Shown: in pieces, positions 11,008 to 21,805 of the stretch | How the letters are laid out: the number at the start of each line of letters is the position of its first letter | Position numbering within the stretch: the first letter of the stretch is position 1 | Assembly: GCA_950097015.1 (NCBI GenBank) | Contig: CATNEN010000001.1 | Location: 7,311,001-7,375,000, forward strand | Length of the DNA stretch: 64,000 bases | Source: Macrostomum hystrix | Taxonomy: Eukaryota; Platyhelminthes; Macrostomidae | Reading direction: 5' to 3' | Made by a program: the position numbers and the translations under genes | The notes under the pieces: generated by a model | Database searches by the model: none | What the model saw: the letters and a program-made list of their open reading frames with translations, nothing else | Told to the model about the DNA's origin: nothing

Positions 11008-14000
11008 ATGTCAAAAGAAAAAGGTAACAGCCAGCAGCAGCAGCAGAGGCATTCTATGCTCGAATTTCTAGTGTTTGCTATCGGCATATTTGTTAGCTAC
11101 TTTCTTTACGGCCTGCTTCAGGAGAAAATGTAAGTTCATACTGCTGTGCTCAGTCTTTACACTGATCAAATTCTTTGGGCCTTCAGTCTCTTCCTTTAGC
11201 CTCTTCAGGCCATCAGTCTCATCCTTCAGGCCTTGATTCTCATCCTTCAGGCCTTTAGTCTCATCCTTCAGGCCTTGATTCTCATCCTTCAGGCCTTTAG
11301 TCTCATCCTTCAGGCCTTGAGTCTTATCCTTCAGGCCTTCAGTCTCATCCTTCAGGCCTTCAGTCTCATCCTTCAGGCCTTCAGTCTCATCCTTCAGGGA
11401 TTGATTCTCATCCTTCAGGCCTTGATTCTCATCCTTCAGGCCTTCAGTCTCATCCTTCAGGCATTGAGTCTCATCCTTCAGGCCTTGATTCTCATCCTTC
11501 AGGCCTTGAGTCTTATCCTTCAGGCCTTCAGTCTCATCCTTCAGGCATTGATTCTCATCCTTCAGGCCTTGATTCTCATCCTTCAGGCCTTGATTCTCAT
11601 CCTTCAGGCCTTGATTCTCATCCTTCAGGCCTTGATTCTCATCCTTCAGGCCTTGAGTCTTATCCTTCAGGCCTTCAGTCTCATCCTTCAGGCATTGATT
11701 CTCATCCTTCAGGCCTTGATTCTCATCCTTCAGGCCTTGATTCTCATCCTTCAGGCCTTCAGTCTCATCCTTCAGGCGTTCAGTCTTATCATTTAGCCTC
11801 ACTTTTCATGCCTTCAGGCACTCGATCTCAACCTCGATTGATGTATCTGCTGCCTTACGTAACAAAGTTGGTCAGAACCATATGATCAAATAATGCAGTG
11901 CACTTTAATTAATATAATAATCACTTTACAATGTTTTTTTGCAGAACCAAAACCGAGTATGGCTTGGACAAGCAGACATTCACTTTCACTTGCAGTATGG
12001 TACTGATTCAGTGCATTATCAATGCCGCTTTTGCTGTTATTGGTAAGCGGAGTTTGAAAATCCATTGATTAGTAATATGATCCCATGACTATTTTTTACT
12101 TTATTTTTCTCACATGCTAACCTAATCAAAATTCTCATTTTTTAAGTTCCCGTCGTAATGTCATCGTACAGTTCGGATACATCCGAAAACACTTGGCGCG
12201 TTCCCAAAAATGCTTCCGTCTATATGTTTGCCCTGGCTGCGTTTACCTACATTACAGCTATGTGGTCTAGCAATGCGTCACTGCAGTTTGTGTCCTATCC
12301 AACTCAGGTTAGTGCTTTGTATTGAACTGGCAGTTGGGATCTGGCGAGAATATCGGGAAGGGATCCGGCGAGAATATCGGGATCTTTTGAAAGAATTAGG
12401 GGATCTGGGGAGAATATCGGGATCTTGGGAAACAATTAGGGATCTGGGAAGAATATCGGGATCTTTTGAAACAATTAGGGGATCTGGGGAGAATATCGGG
12501 ATCTTGGAAACAATTAGGGATCTGGGGAGAATATGGGGATTTTTTAAAACAATTAGGGGATCTGGGGAGAAAATCGGGATCTTGGAAACAATTAGGGATC
12601 TGGGGAGAATATGGGGATTTTTTAAAACAATTAGGGGATCTGGGGAGAAAATCGGGATCTTGGAAACAATTAGGGATCTGGGGAGAATATGGGGATTTTT
12701 TAAAACAATTAGGGGATCTGGGGAGAATATCGGGATCTTGGAAACAATTAGGGATCTGGGGAGAATATGGGGATTTTTTAAAACAATTAGGGGATCTGGG
12801 GAGAAAATCGGGATCTTTTGAAACAATTAGGGGATCTGGGGAGAATATCGGGATCTTGGAAACAATTAGGGATCTGTGGAGGATAGCGGGATCTTTTAAA
12901 ACAATTAGGGATCTGGGGAGAATATCGGAATCTTTTGATACTATTAGGGATCTGGGGAGAATATCGGGATCTTTTGATACAATTAAGGATCTAGTGAGAA
13001 TATCGGGATCTTGGGAAACAATTATCGGATCTAGGGAGAAAATTGCGATCTTGGGAAACAATTTGGGATCTGGGGAGAAATTTGTGATCTAGAAAACTTA
13101 TTGCGGGTCTGAGAAGACAATTAGGGATGTGGGGTGAAAGTTTTGGATCCATGGGGGGGAAATGAGATATTTTGAAATGAATTGGGAATGTAGAAAACCG
13201 ATTAGGTATCTTGGGAGAAAATAGGGATCTGTGAAGACAATTGGGGATCTAAGGACAAAATTTAGGGATCTGCAGACGAAAATAGTAGCTATTTGGAGAC
13301 GATGCGGAACTGAAATTAGGGAAATCTGGGAAAGTACAGCAGATTAGAATCTAGAAGTTAGAATCTGTATTACTGAAGCTGCTAATTTAGGATTATGGGA
13401 TTAAACACACTTACGTATTCCATTAATTTCTCCCTCAGGTGCTTGGCAAATCCTGCAAGCCCATCCCTGTGATGCTGCTCGGCCTGTTATTTGGCAAACG
13501 CTATCCTATAATCAAATATCTGCTAGTACTCATCATTGTTGTTGGCGTTTCGCTATTCCTAATGAAAAATACTAAATCTAAGGGACCGGACACTGATCAT
13601 AGTTTCGGATTTGGAGAATTCCTACTGGTAAGTTTAAAAGTATATACGGCGTACTATTCTATATTTTTTTCTAGAAGAGATAATCGATTCATAATTCTCT
13701 TTCAGCTGGTGTCGCTTCTCTGCGACGGACTAACTGGCCTAGTGCAAGACCGCATCTGCCTGAAGCATAGCTCTGTGTCTAGCTTTGCCATGATGTTTCA
13801 GATGAACTTGTGGTCTACTCTCTACCTATTTGTTGGTGAGTATCTGATGGTATCACTATAGCTGAAAACAACTTTGATAAAATCTATTTTGAGTAGCTTA
13901 AATCTATTTTGAGTAGCTCAAATCTATTTTGAGTAGCTCAAATCTATTATGAGTAGCTTAAATCTATTGTGAGTAGATCTAATTAATTTTGAATAGATCA

Positions 14001-14682
14001 AGTCTATTTTTAGCAGCTCAAGTCTATTTTTAGTAGCTCAAAAATCTATTTTTAGTAGCTCAAGTCTATTTTTAGCAGCTCAAGTCTATTTTTAGCAGCT
14101 TTAGTCTATTTTTAGCAGCTCAAGTCTATTTTTAGCAGCTTAAGTCTATTTTTAGCAGCTTAAGTCTATTTTTAGCAGCTCAAATCTATTTTTTGTAGCT
14201 CAAATCATTATTAAGTAGCTCAAACAAATTTTGAGTACATTAACTGACATTCTTTACATTTTCTCTATCGAATATAATTTTCAGTTGCCATAGCAACTGG
14301 CGAGCTAGCCCAGTTTCTCAGCTTCGTAATACAATACCACACAGCCCTGTGGGATATTCTCCTATTCAGCCTGTGCAGCGCGCTTGGTCAATTGTTTATC
14401 TTTGCCACTGTGGTGAATTACGGCCCTCTAAACTGTTCTCTGGTGACAACCACTAGAAAATTCTTCACTATTCTAGGCTCTGTTATTCTATTCAGGCATC
14501 CGTTAACAACGAGACAATGGCTAGGCACATGTTTAGTATTTGTTGGTCTATTCGGTGAATCGTTAGTTAAACGCAAGCCAAAGAGCTCAACTGACAATGT
14601 TGGACCTGTTGATAAGAAAACTAGCCCAGCGGCAAAAACTGATGCGGCCGGCAATAAGAATGGAAGGAATAAAGTGCAATGA
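11008..14682 (+). CDS. SLC35B1: SLC35B1-like nucleotide(-sugar) transporter, 6 exons
   Basis: Exons: 11008-11129, 11945-12042, 12147-12307, 13439-13627, 13706-13835 and 14285-14682. All junctions are GT-AG and phases sum exactly to 365 residues. The family comprises multi-helix ER membrane transporters; vertebrate SLC35B1 exchanges ATP/ADP across the ER membrane and yeast Hut1 is related. Diagnostic stretches are [24 protein letters not shown] (exon 3/4 junction), [25 protein letters not shown] and [12 protein letters not shown]. About ten hydrophobic segments are visible. The start is the ATG of [13 protein letters not shown]; the upstream frame is open but AT-rich. The C-terminal tail is Lys-rich (KRKPKSS) but ends NKVQ, so the dilysine ER-retention ending of vertebrate SLC35B1 is absent. 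Introns 1, 3 and 5 are filled by three unrelated minisatellites; introns 2 and 4 are short (104 and 78 bp). Confidence 0.92.
11185..11800. repeat. 21-bp minisatellite in SLC35B1 intron 1
   Basis: About 29 copies of ccttcaggccttgattctca plus t (21 bp). Blocks alternate between the ttgattctc, ttcagtctc and ttgagtctt variants. A seven-codon repeat results, giving ORFs such as GLKDENQ (minus) and QALILIL (plus). They contain no start context or flanking coding sequence and are artefacts of the array. Confidence 0.95.
12340..13090. repeat. 33-37-bp minisatellite in SLC35B1 intron 3
   Basis: About 20 copies of a unit built from aacaattaggggatctgggg and agaatatcgggatcttg. A higher-order doubling alternates tttttaaaa and cttggaaac versions. 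It begins about 30 bp after the exon 3 donor. The long ORFs on both strands here are array artefacts. Confidence 0.95.
13885..14240. repeat. 21-bp repeat in SLC35B1 intron 5
   Basis: About 17 imperfect copies of agcagctcaagtctattttt, starting about 50 bp after the exon 5 donor and filling most of the 449-bp intron. Confidence 0.9.
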
Positions 14683-14936
14683 CTGTTTACTTTTTTCTTG
14701 GCTTTAAAAGAAACAGTTTTAATCCGCCTAAACTTCAACTTGATTATCAGCTGGCTACAAGCTTGACGATAAACTTGGAATGCCCTGTTCAATTTATTTC
14801 ACTCTTTTATTAGATCTTTTCTCTGTCTTGTTTTAATCGTATCAATTATTTTATCACGCTTACTTGTCTAGCCCGATAAGATAGTGGTGTGACGACACGA
14901 CTTTATGTCTAGGTTGGGTCTGTTTGCGATGTATAA

Positions 14937-15130
14937 ACTTTTGTCTGTTCTGTTTAACTGCCTTGTCTGTCTGAGAGTCTGTCTGTCAACAGTTTTATCT
15001 GTCTTGTCTGTCTGTCTTGTCCGTCTATCTTGTCTGTCTGTCTGTCTTTTTAACAGTGTTGTCTGTCTGTCAACAGTTTGTCTGTCTTGTCTGTTTGCCT
15101 GTCTGTCTGCCTGTCTGTCCATCTGTCCGT
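14937..15130. repeat. Imperfect (CTGT)n microsatellite
   Basis: tgtctgtctgtc tracts interrupted by caacagtt and ttgtc. The ORFs reading CLSVCLS or DRQADRQ on the two strands derive from it. Confidence 0.9.
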
Positions 15131-15599
15131 TTCTAAAGCTTTTGATATTGAAATCCGATTCTGTCGACACACCGCTGTCTGAAGATTTTAATTTTTGTCT
15201 TTTTGTCTGTGCGCCTAATCTAAAATATTTCAACATGGAAAATAACTCGACAATTCTACCTGCATTAAACTGTCGTAGTCTTTGTTTGCGCTTCTTTATT
15301 GTTTCGTGATTTGTTTTGTGCAGACATTATCCAGCTCTGCCTAGGATCTATCTAGGCAGAATCTGAGTCACTACATAAAATACCTGTTTTCCTCTGCAAT
15401 CAAATTACTAGTATTTTGCAGCTGTGTCAATCTGTGTCAATTTACACGTACTAGTGTTAGTAGCAGCTGTGAAATGTCGTGCTTTTAAAACTATGAAAAC
15501 AATTATAACGCATGTTAGGGAGAAATCTGTTTAAAAGAATTTGTCTTATGTTACGTTTCAATTTTTTGTTCTCAGATTTTTTTGTTAAAATTTAGATTT

Positions 15600-16025
15600 T
15601 CCCGCTAAAAAATAGGGATATTTCTTTGGGTGATTCCAGTTGGAATCTGCGGTGTTTCCAGAAAAAGAAACAGCCGAACGCTGGAAACATACCAATCGGA
15701 TGATTCCATGCTTAGAATCTACCCAACTGGGCGTTTCCTCGGTGCTTCTTGGTGGCGAAATGGAATCACCCAAAGAATCCTCCAGTTCGGAAGATTCCAT
15801 GCTCAGAAACCGCCGAGGAATCGCCCGTAAATAATTCTCTGGTTGTCCCATGGGCCACTGGTTCGGGTGATTCTTCGGCGGTTTCCGCACAATTTACGGT
15901 TACATCGGCTGCTTCCTGGGTGGTTTCTTTAACTCTTGCGAGAAAGGGGGGATTTTGGTACATTCCTCTCTTATTTTGCACAAAAAACCCGCCGAAGAAG
16001 CAGCCGAATTTTTTACAGGGTTGTC
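15600..16025. repeat. Region of short dispersed direct and inverted repeats
   Basis: ctttgggtgattcc (about 15634) is inverted as ggaatcacccaaag (about 15764). The motif gaaacagccga/gaagcagccga occurs twice directly (about 15667 and 15993) and once inverted (cggctgcttcc, about 15907). gattccatgct recurs at about 15701 and 15794. Five overlapping short ORFs on both strands reflect this repeat-rich stretch rather than a gene. It may be a foldback or decayed DNA transposon; no clear terminal repeat or target duplication was found. Confidence 0.4.
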
Positions 16026-16029
16026 TCTG

Positions 16030-16660
16030 AAAATTTAATTTAGGATATGAGAAGAAAATAAGATCGTAGAGAGAATTTTATAAAATGTCTGATCTTCAAC
16101 TTAACTACTCATTTTGCTAATAGTAGTAACATTCGCTCGTATGTTCCGAATGTTTATTCGTGTGTTTTTCTCATCAAAAAATAGTTTCCTGTTAAAGACG
16201 GACTATCATTCAATAAGTAAGTATCGTTATTCTAATGAGTTCTTGTTGGTATTTGTTTCTTTATAATTTATTTTTTGGTTGATATGCTTTAGAATTTAAA
16301 TTACATTTTCAAATTTCTTTGCTTGTTTGAAACGAAGTCGAATTTTCCGAGTTTGCCAAAAGAACTGAATTCTTCGAAGCGTTATTAGTTTGTAAGTCCT
16401 GTTTCTGATCTTATTGCCAGTTACAATTTTATCAAAATTTGTTGTTTGCAGATTTCAACTAAGCATAAGAGCGTATTGGGCACATTTCCTTGTTTTTCTT
16501 TTTCTGTCAGCAAAAATCTAACCAATGGAATAAATTAAAACAAGGAATAAGATAAGACGGTCGCAGCTCTTTAGTTGTCTCATATTCACTTTTGTCTGTT
16601 GTGAAAAATCATTTTAAATTATGTGGAATTGTTCTTTGTTTCAGTTAATTTTTCGCTTTA
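16030..16660. other. AT-rich intergenic DNA
   Basis: No exon, repeat or RNA feature recognised. Confidence 0.4.
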
Positions 16661-16664
16661 TTGC

Positions 16665-17095
16665 CTACTGAGGTAAATGCTTGCGGAGTAAGGTGAGCGT
16701 TTACGGAGTGAGATGGGTGCTTAAGGAGTGAGGTTGGTGCTTAAGGAGTGAGGTGGGTGCTTGCGGAATGATGTGTGTGCTTACGGAGTGAGGTGGGTGC
16801 TTACGGAGTAAGGTAAGCGTTTACGGAGTGAGGTGGGTGCTTACGGGGTAAGGTACGCGTTTACGGAGTGAGGTGGGTGCTTGCGGAGTGAGGTGGGTGC
16901 TTGCGAAGTGAGGTGGGTGCTTGCGGAGTGAGGTTTGTGCTTGCGGAGTGAGGTGGGTGCTTACGGAGTAAGGTACGCGTTTACGAAGTGAGGTGGGTGC
17001 TTGCGGAGTGAGGTTGGTGCTTACGGAGGATTGGTTGCTTACGGAGTAGGGTGTGTGTCTACGGAGTGAGGTGGTCTCTTAATGAAGGATTTGGA
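16665..17095. repeat. 20-bp minisatellite GCTTACGGAGTGAGGTGGGT
   Basis: About 21 copies of gcttacggagtgaggtgggt, with subtypes (aaggtacgcgttt) interspersed and growing degenerate at the right end. Confidence 0.95.
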
Positions 17096-17461
17096 TGCTT
17101 CTGAGTACTTTCGATAGTAATTGTCGATAGTTATTGTTGATTTGTTGCTATTTGCTAACTAGGGTTACTGTTATGGTATACAATCGTACAAGGCGCCAAT
17201 TAGCAAACTTTAATATTCTTTATACGTTACTTTAGTTAATAGTTTATCCTTCTTACTTACTGAACTAGTCGTCAAGCAAACTTTTTTTACTTTACTTCAA
17301 TTCAAGAAGCGACAGACTCTGAAGTTTTCAGCCAATCAGATGCTTGCAGGTGTTTGCCAGTTGGAAATCTAAATTATAGGCTCTAAAAGGCCACTGCACA
17401 GTGATTGCCATGCAGTCGCCGTCCTCGGCTTTGCTGGCTTCTTTGTAGCCAAACCCCTTCT

Positions 17462-17530
17462 GATTGGACAATAGATCAAGTCTATTGTTCTGAGTATAAA
17501 AAGTCCTGCAGCTGCTAGCCTAACCTGTCA
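17462..17530 (+). promoter_or_regulatory. TATA-type promoter with inverted CCAAT box
   Basis: GATTGG (reverse CCAAT) at 17462-17467, TATAAAAAG at 17495-17503, and an initiator-like TGTCACT with its A at 17530, about 30 bp downstream of the TATA box. An inverted repeat, aatagatc...tctatt, lies between the two boxes. No other part of this intergenic region has this arrangement. The next plus-strand gene is the secreted cysteine-rich peptide at 19673. Confidence 0.45.
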
Positions 17531-17658
17531 CTGCTCTTCAAGGCAATTAGCTTTCTTGATATATCAATAATTAACTTGTTATTAGTTGTTTACATCAATA
17601 ATATTGGCTTATAAATATACATAGAATAAATCTACAACGTGAGGAACATCACTTGAAG
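17530..17658 (+). other. Possible noncoding first exon
   Basis: Follows the TATA promoter. It contains no ATG and ends at a consensus donor, CTTGAAG then GTGAGA (GT at 17659-17660). It could be spliced to the exon carrying the ATG at 19673; acceptor-like AGs lie upstream of that ATG (for example after cccaaatag near 19620). The roughly 2-kb intron would contain the SINE, the hAT element and a 20-bp minisatellite. Inferred only. Confidence 0.35.
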
Positions 17659-17754
17659 GTGAGATATTTTACTATCAGAACATAATTTACTCATTTATTA
17701 TACAACTGTCGAAGCCGTTTTTATAACTTTTTCGCAACATATCGGCTTGCTCGA

Positions 17755-18010
17755 TGTCAGCCGGTGAGAGAAAGTCAGATGTACACACCTGTGTGAGTAT
17801 GTGCTCAGGGATAAACGGAACACAGGAACACACTCACACAGGTGTGCACATATGCACTGACTTTCTCATAGTCAGGCAGTGTACACTCACTGTGCCTTGG
17901 AGGTTGGCCCTCAATGGCGTAAGTTGCATGACGATGCTTCAAGCCTTCTGAATGAATGAATGTAGCCTCGCTGCGGAATCGAACTCAATGACCTTGGTGC
18001 GTCAGTCAGG
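17755..18010 (-). mobile_element. SINE-A copy (tRNA-derived), minus strand
   Basis: On the minus strand it reads from a B-box-like gagttcgattccgc through the body motif gagggccaacctccaaggca, then gtgtacactgcctg. It continues into a terminal region with an inverted repeat: agaaagtcagatgtacacac at 17769-17788 and its counterpart gcacatatgcactgactttct near 17848-17868. Homologous copies lie near 43.9 and 52.0 kb. Confidence 0.7.
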
Positions 18011-18174
18011 GTACATTTTTCACTTACCTGTAAAATAGTTTTGTCAGAAATCGAGATACTTTTTTAAACAGGCCTTTTTTCGTTCTCCTAAAACTGGGGT
18101 CGGCAACCTCCGGCCCGCGGGCCAGATGCGGCCCTCGAAGCTCCCAAATTCGGCCCTTAGCTCCTCCTAACACC

Positions 18175-18560
18175 TACTCTACAGTACACCCTATCTCATC
18201 TCTCCCCTGTCTCACCTCTCCCCTGTCTTATCTCTCCCTGTCTTATCTCTCTCCTGTCTCATCTCTCTCCTGTCTTATCTCTCCCCTGTCTCATCTCTCC
18301 CCTATCTCATCTCTCCCCTGTCTTATCTCTCCCGTCTTATCTCTCCCTGTCTTATCTCTCCTGTCTTATCTCTATCCTGTCTCATCTCTCCCCATTTTCA
18401 TCTCTCCCCTTTTTCATCTCTCCCCTGTCTCATCTCTCTTGCGTCTTATCTCCCCCGTCTCATCTCTCACCTGTCTGATCTCTCCTGTGTCTCATCCACA
18501 GATACTATAATAACTATAATAACAGTTATTATAGTATCTGTGGTCTCATCTCTCCCCTTT
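18175..18560. repeat. CT-rich minisatellite inside the hAT element
   Basis: About 20 imperfect copies of a 14-17 bp unit (ctctcccctgtctcat and shorter forms), entirely between the hAT terminal regions. Confidence 0.9.
18496..18543. repeat. Perfect 20-bp inverted repeat (hairpin)
   Basis: The arms are 18496-18515 (CCACAGATACTATAATAACT) and its exact reverse complement at 18524-18543, with an 8-nt loop. The hairpin interrupts the CT-rich array, with ctcat-type repeat sequence on both sides. This suggests a small palindromic insertion or a replication-slippage product. Confidence 0.9.
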
Positions 18561-18834
18561 CTTCATGCGGCCCGCCGTCGTCTTTAAGATTCTCTCTTTA
18601 GCCCGCGTGGTATATAAGGTTGCCGACCCCTGTCCTAAAAGAACTTCAGGCAAATTTTTCTCGATTCTATAATTATCAATTTTTTGTTCTGCTCCAGAAA
18701 ATTATAATAATTAGCTAATTTTGCGTTGCCAGCCGAAATTCGTGGATTTAAAAATAACTCTAAAAATTTTCTTCCGTACAATTAATTAGCAACGCATCTA
18801 TTAGAAGCAGTTCGTCGCTAAGAGTCTGTACTTA

Positions 18835-19555
18835 AGTGAGGTGTGAATTCAGTGAGTGAGGTGTGAATTCAGTGAGTGAGGTGTGAATTCAGTGAGTGAG
18901 GTGTGAATTCAGTGAGTGAGGTGTGAATTCAGTTAGTGAGGAGTGAATTCAGTGAGTGAGGTGTGAATTCAGTGAGTGAGGTGTGAATTCAGTGAGTGAG
19001 GTGTGATTTCAGTTAGTGAGGTGTGAATTCAGTGAGTGAGGTGTGATTTCAGTGATTAAGGTGTGAATTCAGTGAGTGAGGTGTGATTTCAGTTAGTGAG
19101 GTGTGAATTCAGTGAGTGAGGTGTGAATTCAGTGAGTGAGGTGTGATTTCAGTGATTAAGGTGTGAATTCAGTGAGTGAGGTGTGAATTCAGTTAGTGAG
19201 GTGTGAATTCAGTGAGTGAGGTGTGAATTCAGTGAGTGAGGTGTGAATTCAGTTAGTGAGGTGTGAATTCAGTTAGTGAGGTGTGAATTCAGTGAGTGAG
19301 GTGTGAATTCAGTGAGTGAGGTGTGAATTCAGTGAGTGAGGTGTGATTTCAGTGAGTGAGGTGTGAATTCAGTGAGTGAGGTGTGAATTCAGTGAGTGAG
19401 GTGTGAATTCAGTGAGTGAGGTGTGATTTCAGTGAGTGAGGTGTGAATTCAGTGAGTGAGGTGTGAATTCAGTGAGTGAGGTGTGAATTCAGTGAGTGAG
19501 GTGTGAATTCAGTGAGTGAGGTGTGAATTCAGTGAGTGAGGTGTGAATTCAGTGA
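18835..19555. repeat. 20-bp minisatellite, about 36 copies
   Basis: Unit gtgaattcagtgagtgaggt, highly homogeneous, with aattc/atttc and gtgag/ttagtg variants. The unit contains CAGTGAGTGAGG, which resembles a 5' splice site. Confidence 0.97.
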
Positions 19556-19672
19556 GGTATTGAAAGGCCACAAAGTTAAAATTAAGTCATTAAGTAATGG
19601 ATCGGCAGTTTCCCAAATAGCCAGGAGGTCAGTCGAAGCGATCACCGCGCCAAGTGTCTGGAGATTTTCGTC

Positions 19673-21404
19673 ATGTCCTCTAATGGCAGACTGGCTGTCA
19701 TCAAATTGCTCCTAATTTTTCTGGCACAATCGATTCTGCTTCATCGGGAGGCTGACAGCATGAGACTGCTCAGCAGCGGTGAGTTGGTTTAAAATGCGAC
19801 TCTTGTTGCGTGATTGACAATCGAAACAATCTGCTTTTTTGATTCTGCAAAGCTGTTGCTCGTACGAACCTTGTTTTGCCTAGCCTTTTCACTGGGGTAG
19901 CAATTTGTCTGCTTTTATTTCCTGTTCTTTGCTTTTGAAAAGTTTGCCAGTCTTTGTTAAAACAGATTCAGCTACATTGATTAACAAAAGATTATCCCCT
20001 TTGCCTGTCATTGTATTCCAATGTAGGATTAATGTGAAGGACGTTGTGTCGATACCCAGAATCATTTCTGCATCTGTTTTTATTTTTCAGTATCCGGCAG
20101 TTGGGTACACTCCCACTAGGCCTAATTGAGTCTAGGCCCACACGAGTGTTAATTTAGCGACAAACTCACATGCATTCTCAGGGATCAGGGATGTGATTCT
20201 CAAAACTGTTTTATCGGATAGAGCGGGAAATTTTTGTCACTGTTCTGGATTTTCATGTCGATTGGTTGAACATTTTCGGAGACAAAAATGAAAAATGAGG
20301 GTAATGGTATTTAAATCCCCAAGTCTCAAATCCTATTTAAATCCCTAAGTCTCAAATCCTATTTAAATCCCCAAGTCTCAAATCCTATTTAAATCCCCAA
20401 GTCTCAAATCCTATTTAAATCCCCAAGTCTCAAATCCTATTTAAATCCCCGAGTCTCAAATCCAATTTAAATCCCCAAGTCTCAAATCCAATTTAAATCC
20501 CAAGTCTCAAATCCTATTTAAATCCCCAAGTCTCAAATCCTATTTAAATCCCTAAGTCTCAAATCCTATTTAAATCCCGAAGTCTCAAATCCAATTTAAA
20601 TCCCCAAGTCTCAAATCCAATTTAAATCCCAAGTCTCAAATCCTATTTAAATCCCCAAGTCTCAAATCCTATTTAAATCCCTAAGTCTCAAATCCTATTT
20701 AAATCCCCAAGTCTCAAATCCTATTTAAATCCCCAAGTCTCAAATCCTATTTAAATCCCCAAGTCTCAAATCCTATTTAAATCCCCAAGTCTCAAATCCA
20801 ATTTAAACCCCAAGTCTCAAATCCTATTTAAATCCCCAAGTCTCAAATCCTATTTAAATCCCCAAGTCTCAAATCCTATTTAAATCCCCGAGTCTCAAAT
20901 CCTATTTAAATCCCGAAGTCTCAAATCCAATTTAAATCCCCAAGTCTCAAATCCAATTTAAATCCCAAGTCTCAAATCCTATTTGAATCCCCAAGTCTCA
21001 AATCCTATTTAAATCCCCGAGTCTCAAATCCTATTTAAATCCCGAAGTCTCAAATCCTATTTAAATCCCCAAGTCTCAAATCCTATTTAAGTCCTTAGTC
21101 TCAAATCCAATTTAAATCCCCAAGTCTCAAATCCAATTTAAATCCCAAGTCTCAAATCCTATTTGAATCCCCAAGTCTCAAATCCTTTTTAGATCCCCAA
21201 GTCTCAAATCTATCAAAACCGAAATCTGCAGACATTGTCCAGAAGCGGTTCCTGTACTATTCCAACGGCAACTGCGAGACCTTCGAGATTCGCTGCTTCA
21301 GCCAGCGCGACTGCCAGGCCTACGGACCGCGCCACCAGTGCGTCCTGCTGCGCTGCGCCGTCAGCTGCCGACTGCTGCCCGCGGACAGAGGCGGGGCGCG
21401 GTGA
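19673..21404 (+). CDS. Small secreted six-cysteine peptide precursor, 2 exons
   Basis: Exons 19673-19778 and 21232-21404 join in phase 1 with consensus sites (donor GTGAGT, acceptor CTGCAG), giving 92 residues. Residues 1 to about 28 form a signal peptide: MSSNGRLAV, then the hydrophobic core KLLLIFLAQSILL. A dibasic KR follows at the start of exon 2 (DIVQKR), a typical prohormone-convertase site. The mature part would begin FLYYSNGNC. It has six cysteines spaced C-x6-C-x5-C-x8-C-x4-C-x3-C, enough for three disulfides, and a short Arg/Gly tail. The coding exons are GC-rich against AT-rich flanks. The spacing does not let me name a family. A neuropeptide, growth-factor-like, antimicrobial or protease-inhibitor role are all possible. 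A candidate AATAAA lies at 22017-22022. Confidence 0.75.
20305..21215. repeat. 26-bp minisatellite in the intron of the secreted peptide gene
   Basis: About 35 copies of a 26-bp unit (tatttaaatccccaagtctc plus aaatcc) with ccaattt and cccga variants. It shows a higher-order block repeat about 300 bp long and ends about 15 bp before exon 2. Confidence 0.96.
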
Positions 21405-21539
21405 TTGACAGCCTGCCGGCTTAAGCTACCTGTCTCTGCGTCTGTCTCACTGATTTATTATTTCGGTTGGTTAATTAGGCACTTTCGATTAATCTGAAGC
21501 AGTAGAGAGGCCATTTGGGATGGGCCGTGGAAACGATCC

Positions 21540-21805
21540 CATAGTTCCTAATCCCCTAACCTGAATATCCCATTATTCCTAATCTCCTACCTGAATATCC
21601 TAATTCCTGATCCCCTACGTAAAAAACCCAGTTCCTAATCCCCTACCTGAATATCCCAGTTCCTAATCCCCTACCAAAATATCCCAGTTCCTAATCCCCT
21701 ACCTGAATATCCCAGCTCCTAATCCCCTACCAAAATATCCCAGTTCCTAATCCCCTACCTGAATATCCCAGTTTCTGATCCCCTACCTGAACACCCCAGT
21801 TCGTA
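21540..21805. repeat. 28-bp minisatellite
   Basis: About nine copies of a unit made of cctaatcccctacctgaata and tcccagtt, in the 3' flank or UTR of the secreted peptide gene. Confidence 0.9.

Larger units (their letters stand above)
18094..18632. mobile_element. Non-autonomous hAT element with 8-bp TSD
   Basis: The left end is CTGGGGTCGGCAACCT and the reverse complement of the right end is CAGGGGTCGGCAACCT, so 15 of 16 bases match. Both sides are flanked by TCCTAAAA (18086-18093 and 18633-18640), the 8-bp target duplication typical of hAT. Subterminal GCGGCCC motifs are present at both ends. There is no transposase ORF. The interior (18175-18560) is a minisatellite of ctctcccctgtctcat units, interrupted by a 48-bp palindrome. 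Confidence 0.85.

Noticed and set aside
11068-11802. 244-residue Lys/Glu-rich coiled-coil-like ORF (GLKDENQ repeats)
   Set aside because: Entirely the 21-bp array in SLC35B1 intron 1 plus antisense of exon 1.
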